A stretch of DNA of 64,000 bases, from assembly GCA_009193035.1 (NCBI GenBank), contig SWDT01000253.1, positions 1-64,000 of the forward strand, read 5' to 3'. Made by a program: the position numbers and the translations under genes. This document shows, piece by piece, positions 50,401 to 63,700 of the stretch. A model generated the notes under the pieces. The model did not search any database, was not told the origin of the DNA, and saw only the letters and a program-made list of their open reading frames with translations. Each line of letters begins with the position of its first letter. The first letter of the stretch is position 1. The stretch comes from Halicephalobus mephisto. Its lineage: Eukaryota > Nematoda > Chromadorea > Rhabditida > Panagrolaimidae.

Positions 50401-53400
50401 TTTTTAAATAAACAAAATTTTAAAAAAACATTTTTAAAAAATTAATTATTTTCTAAAAAAAACTAGTTACTAAGTCTAATTTTCTTTAAAAAAAACAATT
50501 ATTATAAAAAATTTTAAAAACAATTACTTTAGAAAATTTTTGAATTAACTTAAAAAACAAATTTCTCAGACCATGTTTTTTCTTCAATGACAAAAAAATC
50601 CAAAAATGATAATATCGCATATTTTTCATCATTATATAAATAAAATTACGAAAAAATTTGAAAAATATTTATTTTCATATGAAATACTTTCGGGAAAAAG
50701 GTCACTTTTCTCAAGCAGCGCAACTTTAAATTCTAAGCTCAAAAGTGCTTCTCAAAATGACATAAAAAATTTTCTTTTAAAATATCATCATTGACATCCA
50801 AAAATTTTCCTATTTTAATACAAAAATAAAGAATTTTAAATTTTAAAATTTTCAAAAAATAATTTTCAAAATTCCTATATATAAAAATTAATTTTCAAAA
50901 TCTTTCTATATATAAAAATTAATTTTTTTAAACAAATTTCTTTCATAAAAAACTATTTTTCACTTAAAAAACCTTCTTTAACCACAAAAAAACTTTTTTC
51001 ATCAAAAATTAAAATAAAAGTGGGAAAAAAATTGATAGAATTCTAATTCCTATGGCATTCACATTCATTTCCTCAGGCAATGCAGCACTAGACCGGTTGC
51101 AACAATTTAGAAAGGCAGTTTTCAAGCCATCTTATAAAAAAAAATACTTTTAGCGTTTTGGACGTGGCTTTAACCAAGGCAGAAGCTTCATCAATAATCT
51201 CAGAAGAGACGAAAATAGTCACTGCGAAATGAAATCATTAAAATTAAAAAATGATGAATTCAATTTTCTTTTTGAAAATTACTAAAAATCTTAACAAAAG
51301 TACATTTCGAAAAAAAATATTTCGTAATTCCAGGTCAAATTTAATAAACAAAATTCTAAAATTTAAGACGATACAGGTCTTCGTTTTTTTGAAAACAAAA
51401 AAAACTTTTTCCATTTTTAAATCGTACAAAAACACGTTTAAAAAAGTCAAAACACAACCTCTTCGTTCCTGGAAAAACAATAGACAAAAACAAAAGATTA
51501 AAAAGTTCTATTTTTAAATTTTTTTTCACAGTTAAATTACATAAAAAATTTAATTCTACTAAGAGAAAGATTTTTTAAATCCAATTTAATACAGAAAATT
51601 TTTCTAAATTTAATTTCCTAAATCTTATCTTTTTAATTTTATATTTTTTAAAATTTCTATGTAAGAATTATTTTTAATTTTATAATTTTTCCACATTTTA
51701 CACAATATACAAATTCTTTACATAAAATTATTTTAATTTTTTTTATAAAATCATTCAAATTTCTAATTTTTTTTATAAAATCATTCAAATTTTTAATTTT
51801 TTTAATAAAATCATTTAAATTTTCAGTTTTTTAAATAAAATTATTTAAGTTTCTAATTTTTTAAATAAAATCATTTAAATTTTCAGTTTTTTTTAATAAA
51901 ATCATTTAAATTTTCAGTTTTTTTTAATAAAAATTACTCTTACCCGGAAGACACTGGCAAGTGCCGACATATCATTCGAAAACATATCGACAAATTATAA
52001 AAATGGCAAGAACCTGCTACAATTATACTTCTGATGTAAAATATTCAATCTGACTCAAATTACTCAAAACAAAAAAAATATTTTTCACCACGATATATCA
52101 TGGAAAAAAATATTTTTTCTTGTTCAAACAATGAAGATACAAATCATTCAAGTACAAAAACTTGTCGCAAAAAATTAATCCTTCTTTAAATTTAAAAAAA
52201 TCTGGTAGACAATTCTTCAAGTTCACTGTCTTCTATTTCACTAAAGAATCAAATTTAATTCGGATAAAAAAACACGAAAATAACGTTCTTAAAGTCCACG
52301 ATATTTAAAAAATTAAAAATCATCAAATGGTTGCAGAAAAATGAAACAAATTTTTTCTGCACAAAGACAACCAGAAAAAACGAGCAGCAAAGTTTCAGAT
52401 TTTTAAGCCTTATTGCCGCTGGCTGCATGTCATCATCAACTACGAAAAACCGTTGCAAGTAAAAATATTAAAAAAAGAAAAAATATTTAAAAAAGAAAAA
52501 ATTTAAAAAAAAATATTTTAAAAAATTACTTCAAAAATTCCGGATTTTTTTAATTCAAAAAATAAAAAATATTGAAATTTTCTTTAAAAATTCAGATTAT
52601 TTTTATTTTTAAAAAATTCAACTTTTTTTAATTTTTAAATTTTCTAATTTTTCAAAAAACCAAAAAAAATCAGACAATTTTATCAACGAAAAAACTTGAA
52701 CTATTTTCTTGGTAATAAAAACTAGTATACATCAGGCATTAAAACACAAAAAAAATAAAAATAAAACTATAAAATTTCAGAATTAGGAAATTCCAATCAA
52801 TAGAAAAATTCTTAGATTATTTAAAAATAACTTTTAAAAAAATAATAATTTTATTTAAAAAAATTTCCAAACATTTTTAAAAATAATATTTTTAAAAACA
52901 TCCAAATATTTTTGAACAAATACCACTGTATTTAAAGGCCGAAAACACCCCCACAATAAAGTACACAAAGGAGTGTTTTACATTCATATCCAAAAAATTA
53001 TAACCTGAATCAAAAACTATAAAAATACAAAAATAGGTATAATTAAAGGTTAAAGAATAATTCTCGTCCAACTAGTTCATCACAAGGACAAAATTCAGTT
53101 CACGTATTCCCCTAAAACTATCGTATAGAGCACAACTTTGATACAGACCAATCGTCGTCTTAACGTGATAAAAAAAGAAAAAAATAGTCATAAAACAAAA
53201 ATTGTCAGTATTGGAACCAAAGATCAATGAAAAAATATCAAATAATTTTTGATTTTAAATGATAAAAAAAACCAAGTTTTAACCAATCGGAACATCCCGA
53301 CGGCTGTTGCAAACGAATCTTGCAAAAATGGCGAAAATATAAACATTAAAGCTATAGTATCATACAATAAATACTCTGCATCTGCTCCCACCGTTTTCGC

Positions 53401-56400
53401 ATCATCAACAATCTTGAATTCATGTAAAAACTTTAAAAAATAATCAAATTTCTAGTTATAAGTTTAAAAATAAGAAGAAAATTATTAAAAAAATTAAAAT
53501 CTAAAAAAATACTACCTAAAAATTTATAAACTATTTAATTTTTTAAAAATTACCTAAAAAGTAAAAAATAATATTCAATTTTCTTTAACTTAAAAAATTT
53601 AAAATTATCAAGTATTTAATTTTTTCAAAAAGTAGAAAATTTCAAAAACTATAAAATATTTAATTTTCTTTAATTTAAAAAATTATTTAACTAAAAATTT
53701 TAAAAACTACAAAAATATAAAATTATTCTAAATTTAAAATTTTCAAAAATAGCCGTTTTACTTTTAAAAATCCTTAAAAAATTAATGTGAACAATTTTCT
53801 TCAAATTTAAAAACAAACATAAATAATTTCATTCAAAATAAAACATTTTCAAAAAAAATCGATATATAACTTTTTCAAAAATTTTAAAAATATTTCAAAA
53901 CACAAACCACTTTTAAAAACACTCAAAAATAAAATTCAAAAAACAAAATATTATTTTCAAAAAAAAAATAAAAATCAAACAATCGTTTCCTTGACGAAAA
54001 ATTTGTTTCCCAAATTTAAAACATGGACCAACGAACAACACAGCGTCAAAAAAAACCGCCAATACAATGAGCACTCATTGATTGACCATTCTTCCACTCA
54101 CAACGACAACAATTCAAGATTAACCTCTGCATTCAATTGAGCTTTCGTCTCAAATGGCCAAAGAAAAAATATAAATCTGGATCTTTGCCAAAAAGATTAT
54201 TTCTCAAAAAAGTAAATAAAAAACTAAAAAGTAATTGAAAAAATTCAAAAACCAATTCCAAAAAATTTAAAAATTTTTAAAATAATTTTAATAAAAAAAT
54301 TAAAAATTGTTTGAAAATTCTCTTTAATCAGAAAATTCCGATAAAAATTTTAAAATTCACTTTATTTTAAAAAATTTATTTCAAAAAAACAAAATTTATT
54401 TTAAAAAAATAAGTTATTTTAAAAAAAGTAAAATTTATTCCAAAAAAACAAAATTTATTTTAAAAAAATGAGTTATTTTAAAAAAAGCAAAATTAATTTC
54501 AAAAAAACAAAATTTATTTAAAAAAAATAAGTTATTTTAAAAAAAGCAAAATTTATTTCAAAAAAACAAAATTTATTTTAAAAAAATAAGTTATTTTAAA
54601 AAAAGTAAAATTTATTTATAAAATTTAGTGGCCTTGGAAAGGTCGACAACGGAAGTAAACTCATAGCAGAGAGCAACCTTGACAAACAGGTTAAAATCAG
54701 CAGTTAAAATAAAACGCCTCAAAATACAAGAGCAACAGATTTAGCTTCCACTTGGTCGCAAACAACTCTGGCGACAAAAAACAAAAAATTGAAATCCCAC
54801 TACCAATTGATTTAACTAGACAATTGGCCATCACCTGATATTCAAGGAATTACGCTGTTGTAAAAATTGAAAACGAACAGACAAAATCGTTTCGAAAAAT
54901 TTCAGAACTTTTTTATATTTTAATATTTTAGAAGTTAAAAATTCCAAGATTCCAAAGTTTATATAACATCTTAGAAGATTCTAGAACATGTATAAAATTC
55001 CAAAAACCTCAAAAATTTCGAAAAATCCTGAGATTAAAAAACTTTAGGAATTTTTAAATTCTAGAACCTTTCAGAATCTCCATTAAGATTCCAGAAAATT
55101 TCAAAACTTATTGAATCCCAAAAGTTCCTCCAGTATTTTTCAAACTTCCAGAACCTCGTCTAAAATCTATAAAATTTAAAATCTTCACAAAATTCCAAAA
55201 AACTTACAAAATTCTAAAAAATCTTTAAAAAAACAAAATTTCCAACTGTAATTTTTCATCAAATTCAAATTTATAAAAATTCAAAAACAATCCATATTTG
55301 ATTAAATAAAAACTAAAATTCTTCAAAGTGCCATATTTTCAACTTTCTTATTCAATTTTCACCTATTCATTCAATGAACTAAAGTAACCTAGCTCTAGTC
55401 TGACATAAAACTGCAGACAAAAAGTAAAAAATGGCACACAAAGCTTCCAAAAATGTTACATTTCTCAGTCTCTAGTTCCAAAAGACAGAAACGATGGTCA
55501 GCCAACTTTAAAAAAGGCAACTAAACATAACCAACAGCTTTATCCTAAAAAGTACAAATAACCAAGGTATATTTTCAAGGAGGAAAATTTCCAAATAACG
55601 TATATTTAAAAATAAAACTTTTCAAAAATACTTAAAAATAATATTTTTTAAAATTTAAATCTCATAATAATCTTACAAATAAAAAAACAAAAAAAATCTA
55701 TTTCAAAAAAACCAAAAACTAATAATTTAAATCAAAAAATAAATCGGATAAATCCAAAAACCAGATTTTTGAATGATATAATTTCAATTTTTTTTACATA
55801 AAAATTCGTCAATTTTTTTAGAGTAACTTATAAAAGACCAAAGTATATCCAAAGCTTAGAGAAAAATGCACATAAAAATTTTTCAAAACTCACAAGGCAC
55901 AGCCCCCAAAACTAGAGCATATATTTCACAGAAAAAAAACGAAAAAAAAAAGATTCAAGCATTATTGAAAAAATTGTAATTTGACGATGCCTAAGGCACA
56001 TGCGCATCACGGGTCCTGGAAAAACAAAAAAGACAACAATTTTCCTAAAAGAAAATAAGATTATTTATAAAATAGAATAATCTTAAAAATCCTCGAAAAT
56101 TAGATTCAAGACAAAAATTTTGATCAACACAAATTTTATTTTTTCTTCAAGTTTTAAATTTTTCCGAGTAAGGTTAATTCAACGCGTTCTCGACAAAGCC
56201 TCGATAAAATTCAGAAGTAGTTGTTGAGTTAAGATAAAAGAAACATCAAGGTCGGAAAGATAAGACAAAATGAAGTCAATTTCGCCTTATAAAAAATAAT
56301 TCCGGGAAAATTATTGTTTTAACGACTTAATCGCAGTTAAAATCTTATAAAAAAAATCGAATTTTTTCCAAAAATTTAATTAAATTTAAACCTTTACAAA

Positions 56401-56811
56401 AAAAATTATTTTATTTTTAAATGATTTTATAAAAAAATTTATTTTTTAAATGATTTTATAAAAAAATTACTTAAATTTATTTTTTGAATGATTTTATAAA
56501 TTTTTTTAAAAATACTCAAATAAAATTTCTCTTTTTCGATGACTGTGAAAATTTAATTTTTACAAAAATTACTTCTTTAAAATTTACATTTTTAAAATAA
56601 TTTATTAAAAGTTAATTTTCAAAAAATTCATTTTTTTTAACAACTTTATAAAATAATTCCGGCAAAATTTCAAATTATTAAAAATTGAACCAACCTGAGT
56701 ATTGGCCGACATTTGAACATTGTCTGACTGTTTTCTAAGTTTACTGAAGAAACTACGAAGTCCACTTTGATTCGACCGTGCAGATGGTGTATGATTAGAA
56801 TTCGTTGACAT
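47435..56811 (-). CDS. egl-4: cGMP-dependent protein kinase, EGL-4/PKG type
   Basis: Core exons 49951..47916 and 47597..47435, 732 codons common to all forms. First exons add 39, 9 or 14 residues (starts at 56811, 51970 and 50079), giving 771, 741 or 746 aa. Domains: N-terminal coiled coil/leucine zipper ([20 protein letters not shown]) for dimerisation; pseudosubstrate-like KKLAVSAEP; cGMP site A ([16 protein letters not shown]); cGMP site B ([16 protein letters not shown]); kinase with [37 protein letters not shown] and [13 protein letters not shown]; and AGC tail [12 protein letters not shown]. All catalytic and cGMP-contact motifs are intact. In C. elegans EGL-4 acts in sensory neurons and growth control (family knowledge). 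The 6.7-kb first intron suggests several promoters. See the separate entry for the upstream exon 56695-57025 shared with ccm-2. Confidence 0.95.
50038..50079 (-). CDS. egl-4: Alternative first exon of the PKG gene ([14 protein letters not shown])
   Basis: ATG at 50079, fourteen codons, then donor ACG|GTAGGT. It joins in phase 0 to the acceptor before 49951, giving [15 protein letters not shown]. It lies closest to the core, across an 86-nt intron, implying a proximal promoter within 50.1-51 kb. Confidence 0.75.
51720..51935. repeat. Tandem repeat beside an alternative PKG first exon
   Basis: Five or more units of about 35-45 bp with TTTTTTAATAAAATCATTTA then AATTTTCAG. They abut the donor side of the exon at 51944-51970. 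Confidence 0.75.
51944..51970 (-). CDS. egl-4: Alternative first exon of the PKG gene (MSALASVFR)
   Basis: ATG at 51970, nine codons, then CGG|GTAAGAG. It joins in phase 0 to 49951, giving VFR|VQIGS. The exon is tiny, but the strong donor and correct phase support it. Confidence 0.6.
52000..56690 (-). other. Long PKG intron with unique islands
   Basis: Mostly A-rich low complexity. Islands of balanced, non-repetitive sequence occur near 52.39-52.46, 52.92-53.18, 53.28-53.43, 54.00-54.17, 54.63-54.86 and 55.38-55.57 kb. They may be enhancers, ncRNAs or missed exons. I could not extend any to a coding exon with matching splice sites. A 59-bp tandem repeat is at 54355-54618. Confidence 0.4.
54355..54618. 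repeat. 59-bp tandem repeat in PKG intron
   Basis: Four to five copies of a 59-bp unit. The marker AAGTTATTTTAAAAAAAG recurs at about 54411, 54470 (as GAGTTATTTT), 54529 and 54588. Units are nearly identical. Confidence 0.85.
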
Positions 56812-57025
56812 GATTCCTATATTATTAATTTTTTCAACTTCGTACGTTAAACAAGATGATAGTCGTTTTAAACCAAGTCTATTAAATTCAGAATGTGGTG
56901 GGTAATCGCATCCGTTGGGGCAAGAACTGAATTCTTGTGACCGATAGTGATAATTTTCTGGTGGCGGCAGTGCGACGCTTCGTGAGCTGCGATGATCCTT
57001 CGCAGCAGCACAACAGCAGAATAAT
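56695..57025 (-). CDS. egl-4: PKG long first exon, in phase with the last ccm-2 exon
   Basis: The exon ends NTQ|GTTGGTT and joins the kinase core in phase 0 (NTQ|VQIGSRV). From its acceptor (ATTTTCAG before 57025) it is open for 71 codons before the Met at 56811: LFCCCAAAKDHRSSRSVALP, then PPENYHYRSQEFSSCPNGCD and 31 more residues. After that Met comes [20 protein letters not shown], a Ser/Arg-rich stretch typical of PKG N-termini. The acceptor may receive a spliced leader, making the 71 codons an open 5' UTR, or the preceding ccm-2 exon (donor 57720, phase 2), giving DSIR|LFCCC in frame. Confidence 0.65.
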
Positions 57026-57719
57026 CTGAAAATTAATCACAAAATTCACGTCAAAAAAGTAAAAAAAAAACCAACTTTTAAATAGTACCGTTAAAAATTT
57101 AAAAAAACAGCCTCAAAAAACCTAAAAAACAAGGAAATGAAGGAAATATGGATAATAAAAAAGATAAAATCGTGACATAAACACATGACAAGTTGACAAT
57201 TTTCAAATTTAAGTTTATTGAGGAATGTAAGGCAAAAAACCAGGAATTGCGGATGAGGTCGTCCAAGGTCATCTCGAAGGAAATACGCCACTGAATTCAC
57301 TGAAAAACAAGGCTTATCAACAACAACGATAAAAACTGCCCATGGACAAATTAATGAGAATAAAAATTTCAATGTAAACAATTTGAAAAAATTATTTTTT
57401 AAATTCTAAACTTTCTAAAATCAATTAACAAAAAAATTTAAACATAATTTCGAAAATTTGGTTTTTTAAAACTTATTTAACTTTGGAAATTCAGTTTTTC
57501 TAAAATTAATAACATTTAATTTCTTTAAAATTTCAAAAATATTCTTCTTAAAGTTTTTTAACAAAAATATTCCTTGACAGAATTCCGAAAATTCAACGAT
57601 GCGAATCGGTCTGACAATCCTTTTGAATAATGTAATCGAAACAAAATTGATTTTGAAAAATACTTTTAATAGAAATGAAATTATAAAAAATGATGGATGA
57701 GAAATTTAAAAAAACAAAC

Positions 57720-60700
57720 CTGATTGAATCGAATGCAGGTGATCCCCCTTCTGTCAGACTCATTTCGGCAGTCAATAAAGGCGAATTTGCAGCGTTTTCC
57801 GTGATTCCGTTTGCAATGAGGAACTTACTCAACTGTTCCAGATCCTCGGGAGCAATTCCTCGTAACAGATGTTTCATTCCTAAAAAACCATATATAAACT
57901 ACTTCCAAAACGGTCTCAAAACGAATTTTCAAAACTTTAGAAATCAAACTATCCTAAAACCTTTAATTTTATGTAATTATTTTGTAACTTACAAAAAAAC
58001 CATATATAAACTACTTTACAAAAAAGTCTCAAAACGAATTTTCAAAATTTTATAAATCAAACTATTCTAAAACTTTTAATTTTACATAATTATTTTGTAA
58101 TTTTATAGCATTTTATAGTAATCTATAACAAAAAATCATATATTAACTACTTTCTAAAATTACTTCGAAGCGAAATTTTGCAAGTTTTTAAAAATCAAGT
58201 TGGTCTAAAAATTTGGATTCCACTTGATAATTTCGTACTCACTTATAATATAAAAACTATATATGGACTCTTTCACAAATGGTCTCGACGCGAAATTTCG
58301 AGAAATCCAAGAGGCCTAAAATTTTGATTTCGCGATTGAATTTTCTGAACTATATCTTTTTTACATGGATCTAAACTTTTCCGGATCAAAGTATATACAG
58401 TACAGAAATCTCCATCTACCTTGATGGATTAAGGATTATATATGAAATTACTAAAAATACCTAAAAACCGTACTTAACTCAAAAGTACCTCATCGAACAT
58501 GGATTACCTTGACTGCACATACAAATATCAATAAAAATATCTAAATAAACATCCATATATGAAAACAAACCCAAAATAAAAGTAGATTATCGTAAAAAAG
58601 AGAAATCCAATGGGAAATCATTGCAAAAATTGGAGCGAAGGAGAGTGGACTGTGCAATTTGCAGATTTTTGCAAAAAAACCCGCGGGTGCAGAAAAAGAA
58701 ACAAAATCGGTGCGCGTTGGCATTTGACTGGTCGTGATTTCCAGACAAACAAATGTTTTTCAAAGTGCTATCCAATGATAGTGTTTTTTATTTTTCAATA
58801 ATAGTGTTTTTTTTTAAATTTTTAAGATTTTTTGAAAATAGTACTGTAACTTATTTTTTTAACTTAAAAAATTTTTTTTGACATTTTTTAAAGATTTTTT
58901 TTAGTTTTTTTAATTGATTTTTTTAAAAATTTGTTGTTTTTTTTAAAATTTTTTTGATTTTTTTTGAAAATAGTACTGTAGTTTATTTTTTTTTAATTTT
59001 TTGGTTTTTTTAAATTTAAAAAAAATTTTTTTTTTACTTTTTTTTAAAATTTTTTAAGATTTTTTTGATTTTTTTTTGAACTTTTTTGATTTTTTTTGAA
59101 AATAGTACTGTAACTTACGAGCTAGAAGATGTTTTCGCTCAGGACCGTAGATCTCTAAAGTTTTCTGGCCGAACTCGAGGATGGGGATCTCGCCCTGTCT
59201 CCACCGCCTCATCAGAATCGCGAATTGGTTCAGTTCGGCCTGGCTCAGACATACTGAAATCTGAAAAATATTCATCAAATATTTATAATTCATCTAATTG
59301 GAGCTCGAGAAAGATGTTTCAGTTTCGTATTTTAGGCCTTGAATTATGTATCATTTTCCAAAGGAAACGAAACCACCACAGTTGGGAAATTTTGTTTTTT
59401 CAGAAAGGAGAGGCTTGGTTTCCTCAGTCCGGGCTTAGCTGGAAAAAGCAAAAACCGCGACCAATGACCCTTTTGTTCCGGAAGAAAATAATTATTCACC
59501 GAACTAATGTCGTACTACATGAAAAATTTAGAAAATTTAAAAATTTGAAAAATAAATTTAACATAGAAATTAAATTTTAATTTAAAAATTGTCTTATTTA
59601 AAAAAAGATTTAAGTTTTTTAAAATAATTTTGAAAGAAATTTAGAAAATTTAAAAATTTTTAAAATAAATTTAACATAAAAATTGAATTTTAAATCTTAG
59701 TTCAAAAATTATCTTATTTAAAAAAATTAAAAAATAAAATAAAAAATTTTTTAAAGTAATTTTGAAATAAATTTCATAAAAAAATTTAATTTAAAAAATT
59801 TTTAAAGTAATTTCAAAGTAAATTAAATTTTAAACCTTAGTTCAAAAATTACTTTATTCAAAAAATAAAGTTAAAAGCTTTTAAAATTATTTCAAAACAA
59901 ATTAAATTTTAAATCTTAGTTTAAAAATTATCTTATTTAAAAAATTAAAAAAAATGATCTTAAAAAGAAATTTTCAAAATTTTTATTTTCGGATAAGTTT
60001 GAAAATTATTTTTTTCAAAAAATGGAAATTAAAAAATTTAATATTTTAATTCAAAAATTATGTTATTTAAAAAATAATTCTAAAAAGAAATTTTTAAAAT
60101 TTTAAAAAAAGTTTAAAATGTAAAATTTGAGACCGTTTTTCGAAAATTAAGTTATTTTTGAAAAATGAGATTTAAAAAATGGTCTCAACACGAAATGCCG
60201 AAATCTTGAGGAAATTTCAGAATCTCCAAATTCGGAAATTTCTAAAATTATGTTTTTTTTTAAAATTAATAAATAAAAAAATAAAATTTTAAAAAAATAA
60301 GAAATTTTTAAATAAAAAAAATTAAATTTAAAGAAATTGAACATTTTTAAATTGAAAAAAATTTAAATTTTAAATATTTAAAAAAAAATAAACATTTTAA
60401 AAAAGATGAAAATTTAAAAAAATGGATTTTAATTGAAATTAAATTGATTCTTTTTTTTTTTGAAGAAAATAGAAAAAAAGAATTCTTGAATTAAAAATTG
60501 ACAGTAATTGGAGTAAAACAAAATGGACTAAAATTAACGGTCTTTTTTCGAATAAAAAAGTAATTGACTAACTGATGAAAATAATAAATTTTTTTTTAAA
60601 TTTAGAAAATACAACTAAAGTTCCAGACCAGCTATAGAAAATTTTACTAGTTCTCATTCGGTTTTGAAAAAGTTTTTTGCTTTTCAGAACTCCTCCTCTT

Positions 60701-63700
60701 GCCCGCCGGCAAGAAAGCAACTCCCTTAGCTCGTCATTTGGTCTCCTACTTTTTTTATTCCAGCTTTTTTAAAAAGAGAAAACTTGGCAGAAAACGAAGT
60801 AAGACCGGAAATTTCAGCGACTGGCTTTTTGTCACTTTTTTGCTCTTCATTCTCGAATTAAATAAAAGTCACTTTTCCAAAAAATGAGCTACTCATTGCC
60901 TTAGGGGATGAGATTGATAAAAATGAAAGTTGAATAGACTAATTTTAATTTTTTATTTTTAAAAAGTCAAAGTTTACCATAGTGATGTACTCCGTGATCA
61001 TCTCCTCGCCCTGAGGGGACGAGGCCGTGGTCGAAGAAGAGATGGTCTGGCTGTACTCGGTCACCACTGCTGGAGACTGGAGTCCAGCTCCTGACGTCTC
61101 CGCTAAAACAATATAAATTTAATTAAATACGATATAGCCCGTGATTTCGAAATAATTGCCTCTAATTTGATTAACTATCAAGTAATAAGAAAGTACTGTA
61201 TATTTTTGGACTTTTTAGAACATGCTCTATAATTTGAGATATATACGATGTATCTAGGATTTCCGCTTCAGAAGTTGTGACGTTTGCAAATGAAGTTACT
61301 GTATGTTCAACGGTATTGGAATCATGACTTGTAATTCGGTTAATTATATAGTAATAGTAAAGCACCGTATGTTACTGGAATCCATACAGTAGACTCTGCA
61401 ATTTGGACTGCACTTGATGTCACTAAGGTTTCTGCTTCAGAAGTTGTGACGTTTGTGAAACAAATTACCGTATGGTCAATAATTTTAGAGTTATTAGTTA
61501 TAATTTGTTTCAATTTTTAACAACAGTAAAGTACTATATATTGTTAATATCCTCTTAATCAGACCTACAATTTGAGCTATTAGTTATATCACTAAAGTTT
61601 CTATTTTAGAAATTATGGCATTTGTAAAATAAATTGCTGTATGGTCAGTGATTTTAAAACTACTGACTGAGTTTTGTTTCATAATACAGTAATAGGGAAG
61701 TGTTATATATCGCTGGAATCGCTACAGCGAGGTCTACAAATAGAGATATATATGAGGTTTGTGAAGTTTCAACTTGAGAAGTTACGACAGTTGAAACACA
61801 AATTACATTATGTTCAATAATTCTGTAATTATTGATTGCAATTTGTTTTATAATACAGTAATAGGGAAGTGTTATATATCGCTGGAATCGCTACAACGAG
61901 GTCTACAAATAGAGATATATATGGAGTTTGTGAAACTTCAACTTGAGAAGTTACGACAGTTGAAACACGTTACAACCTACATCTTTGAATATGCATGTCA
62001 TGTTTCGTAGTGAAATTACATACCGTAATCATTTGCAAATATGGCCATTTTGCTTATGTTTTTTGTGTTTTTGTTGTTCGTGTTAGCGATTGTTTCTTTA
62101 TAAGCCGTCTGGAAGCAGTTGTCGATGTGGTTGCAGATCTCCTCGGCGTAATCCTGCAAAATCTTAATTTTGATTCCCTCAAAAAACACAAACCTTTGTT
62201 TTTGTAAAAATGACCGCTAAATCGTTTATTTCATTTCCGGATTCAATTTTCAAAGGAATAATATTAAATCCGTCTTCAATAACCAAGCCTACAGAAGCCA
62301 GCATGTTTATCGGGACAGTCAATAAAATTTTCTAAAATTAAAATAATCAAATTTATCTATTATCTCAAAAAATCAGAATTTACGTATTTTCTCAGATTCT
62401 CACTTGAACGAAATATTGTCACTAAATTTTTTTGTTTACTTTTCCTCTAAGCACCCCCACAACCCCGGCTGCATTGGCGTTTCCAAAAGACTGGTAAAAT
62501 AAAGGAATTTAGAGACGATTGTCAAGTTTTACTTGGTTTAACTAATCTTGGTATTTCAAAAGCAGACAAAAATTCTCTCGTCACGAATTTCCCGAATTTT
62601 GAAATTTAAATATTTTTAAAAATTACAATATTAAAAAAAAACAAATTTTTAAAATTCGAATTTATATATTTTTTTATTTATATTTTTTTTGTAGAATTAT
62701 GGTATTTTGGAAATTGGAAAATTCTCTCGACAGATTTTCGAAGAACCTAAAATTTTTAAAATGTTTATGGAATTATGTTATTTAAAAAAACACAGATAAG
62801 TGTTGTTGAAAAATTGTCTCGAGAAAAATTTTTGATTTTTTAGAAACTTTTAACATTTTTGAATTTAGAAATTTACTGAATTATGGTATTGTTAAAACAG
62901 AAACTAAATTTAAAAAAAGGATTCGAAGCGTGGAATACTGTAGGACATGGATGAGACTCTCGGTTGTAATTTTTTTTAAATTATTTTAATAATTGTTATT
63001 TCTGTCTTCTTACGCTGGATTTCGAAGGATTCCAAAGATTTTCCAAAATGTTAGAATCAACTACAAAAATCCGGAAAATTTCGAAATCTTTCAGTCAATT
63101 TTGGAAGCTTTCAAAAAATTCCAAATATTTCCATCGGATTCTAAAAACTTCCAAATTTTAGAAAATTTCAGATTTTTTCGAAAGATTCTGGAAAACTTCA
63201 AAAAACTTTCAAATTTTGGAAAATTTCAGAATTTTTCGAAAGATTCTGAAAAATTCTAAAAACTTTCAAATTTTAGAAAATTTCAGATTTTTTCGAAAGA
63301 TTCTGGAAAACTTCAAAAAATTTCAAACATTTCCATCGGATTCTAGAAAATTTCAAAAAATTTCAAATTTTAGAAGATTTCGAAATCTTTCAGTAAATTC
63401 TGGAAAATTTTATAAAATCCTAAATATTTCCATCGGATTCTGAAGGATTTTGAAAAATTCTAAAACTTTTTTAAACTTTTTCACTGTCTTCAAAAATTCG
63501 GAATTTTTAAAATTAAAAAAACCAAATTAAACACCTGATCTTGATTTTTGGAAGTAATCTTGACTCCATCGCATCCGATCTCCAAAACGGCGTCTTCCTG
63601 GATGGATTTACCAGATCCATGGAATGTTATTTCTCCGTTACTCTGAAAAAATTAATAAAATAATTATCAAAAATAAATTTTTTACTTCTGCAGAATCTAG

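Noticed and set aside
58587..58801. Short ORFs on both strands in the ccm-2 intron
   Set aside because: No splice phase, motif or conservation signal ties them to a gene.
60699..60887. Plus ORF MPAGKKATPLARHLVSYFF...
   Set aside because: Lies in a ccm-2 intron. Composition is locally higher, but there is no recognisable domain or splice partner.
62993..63443. Plus ORFs rich in KNFQILENFRFF
   Set aside because: Translation of a degenerate minisatellite in a ccm-2 intron.
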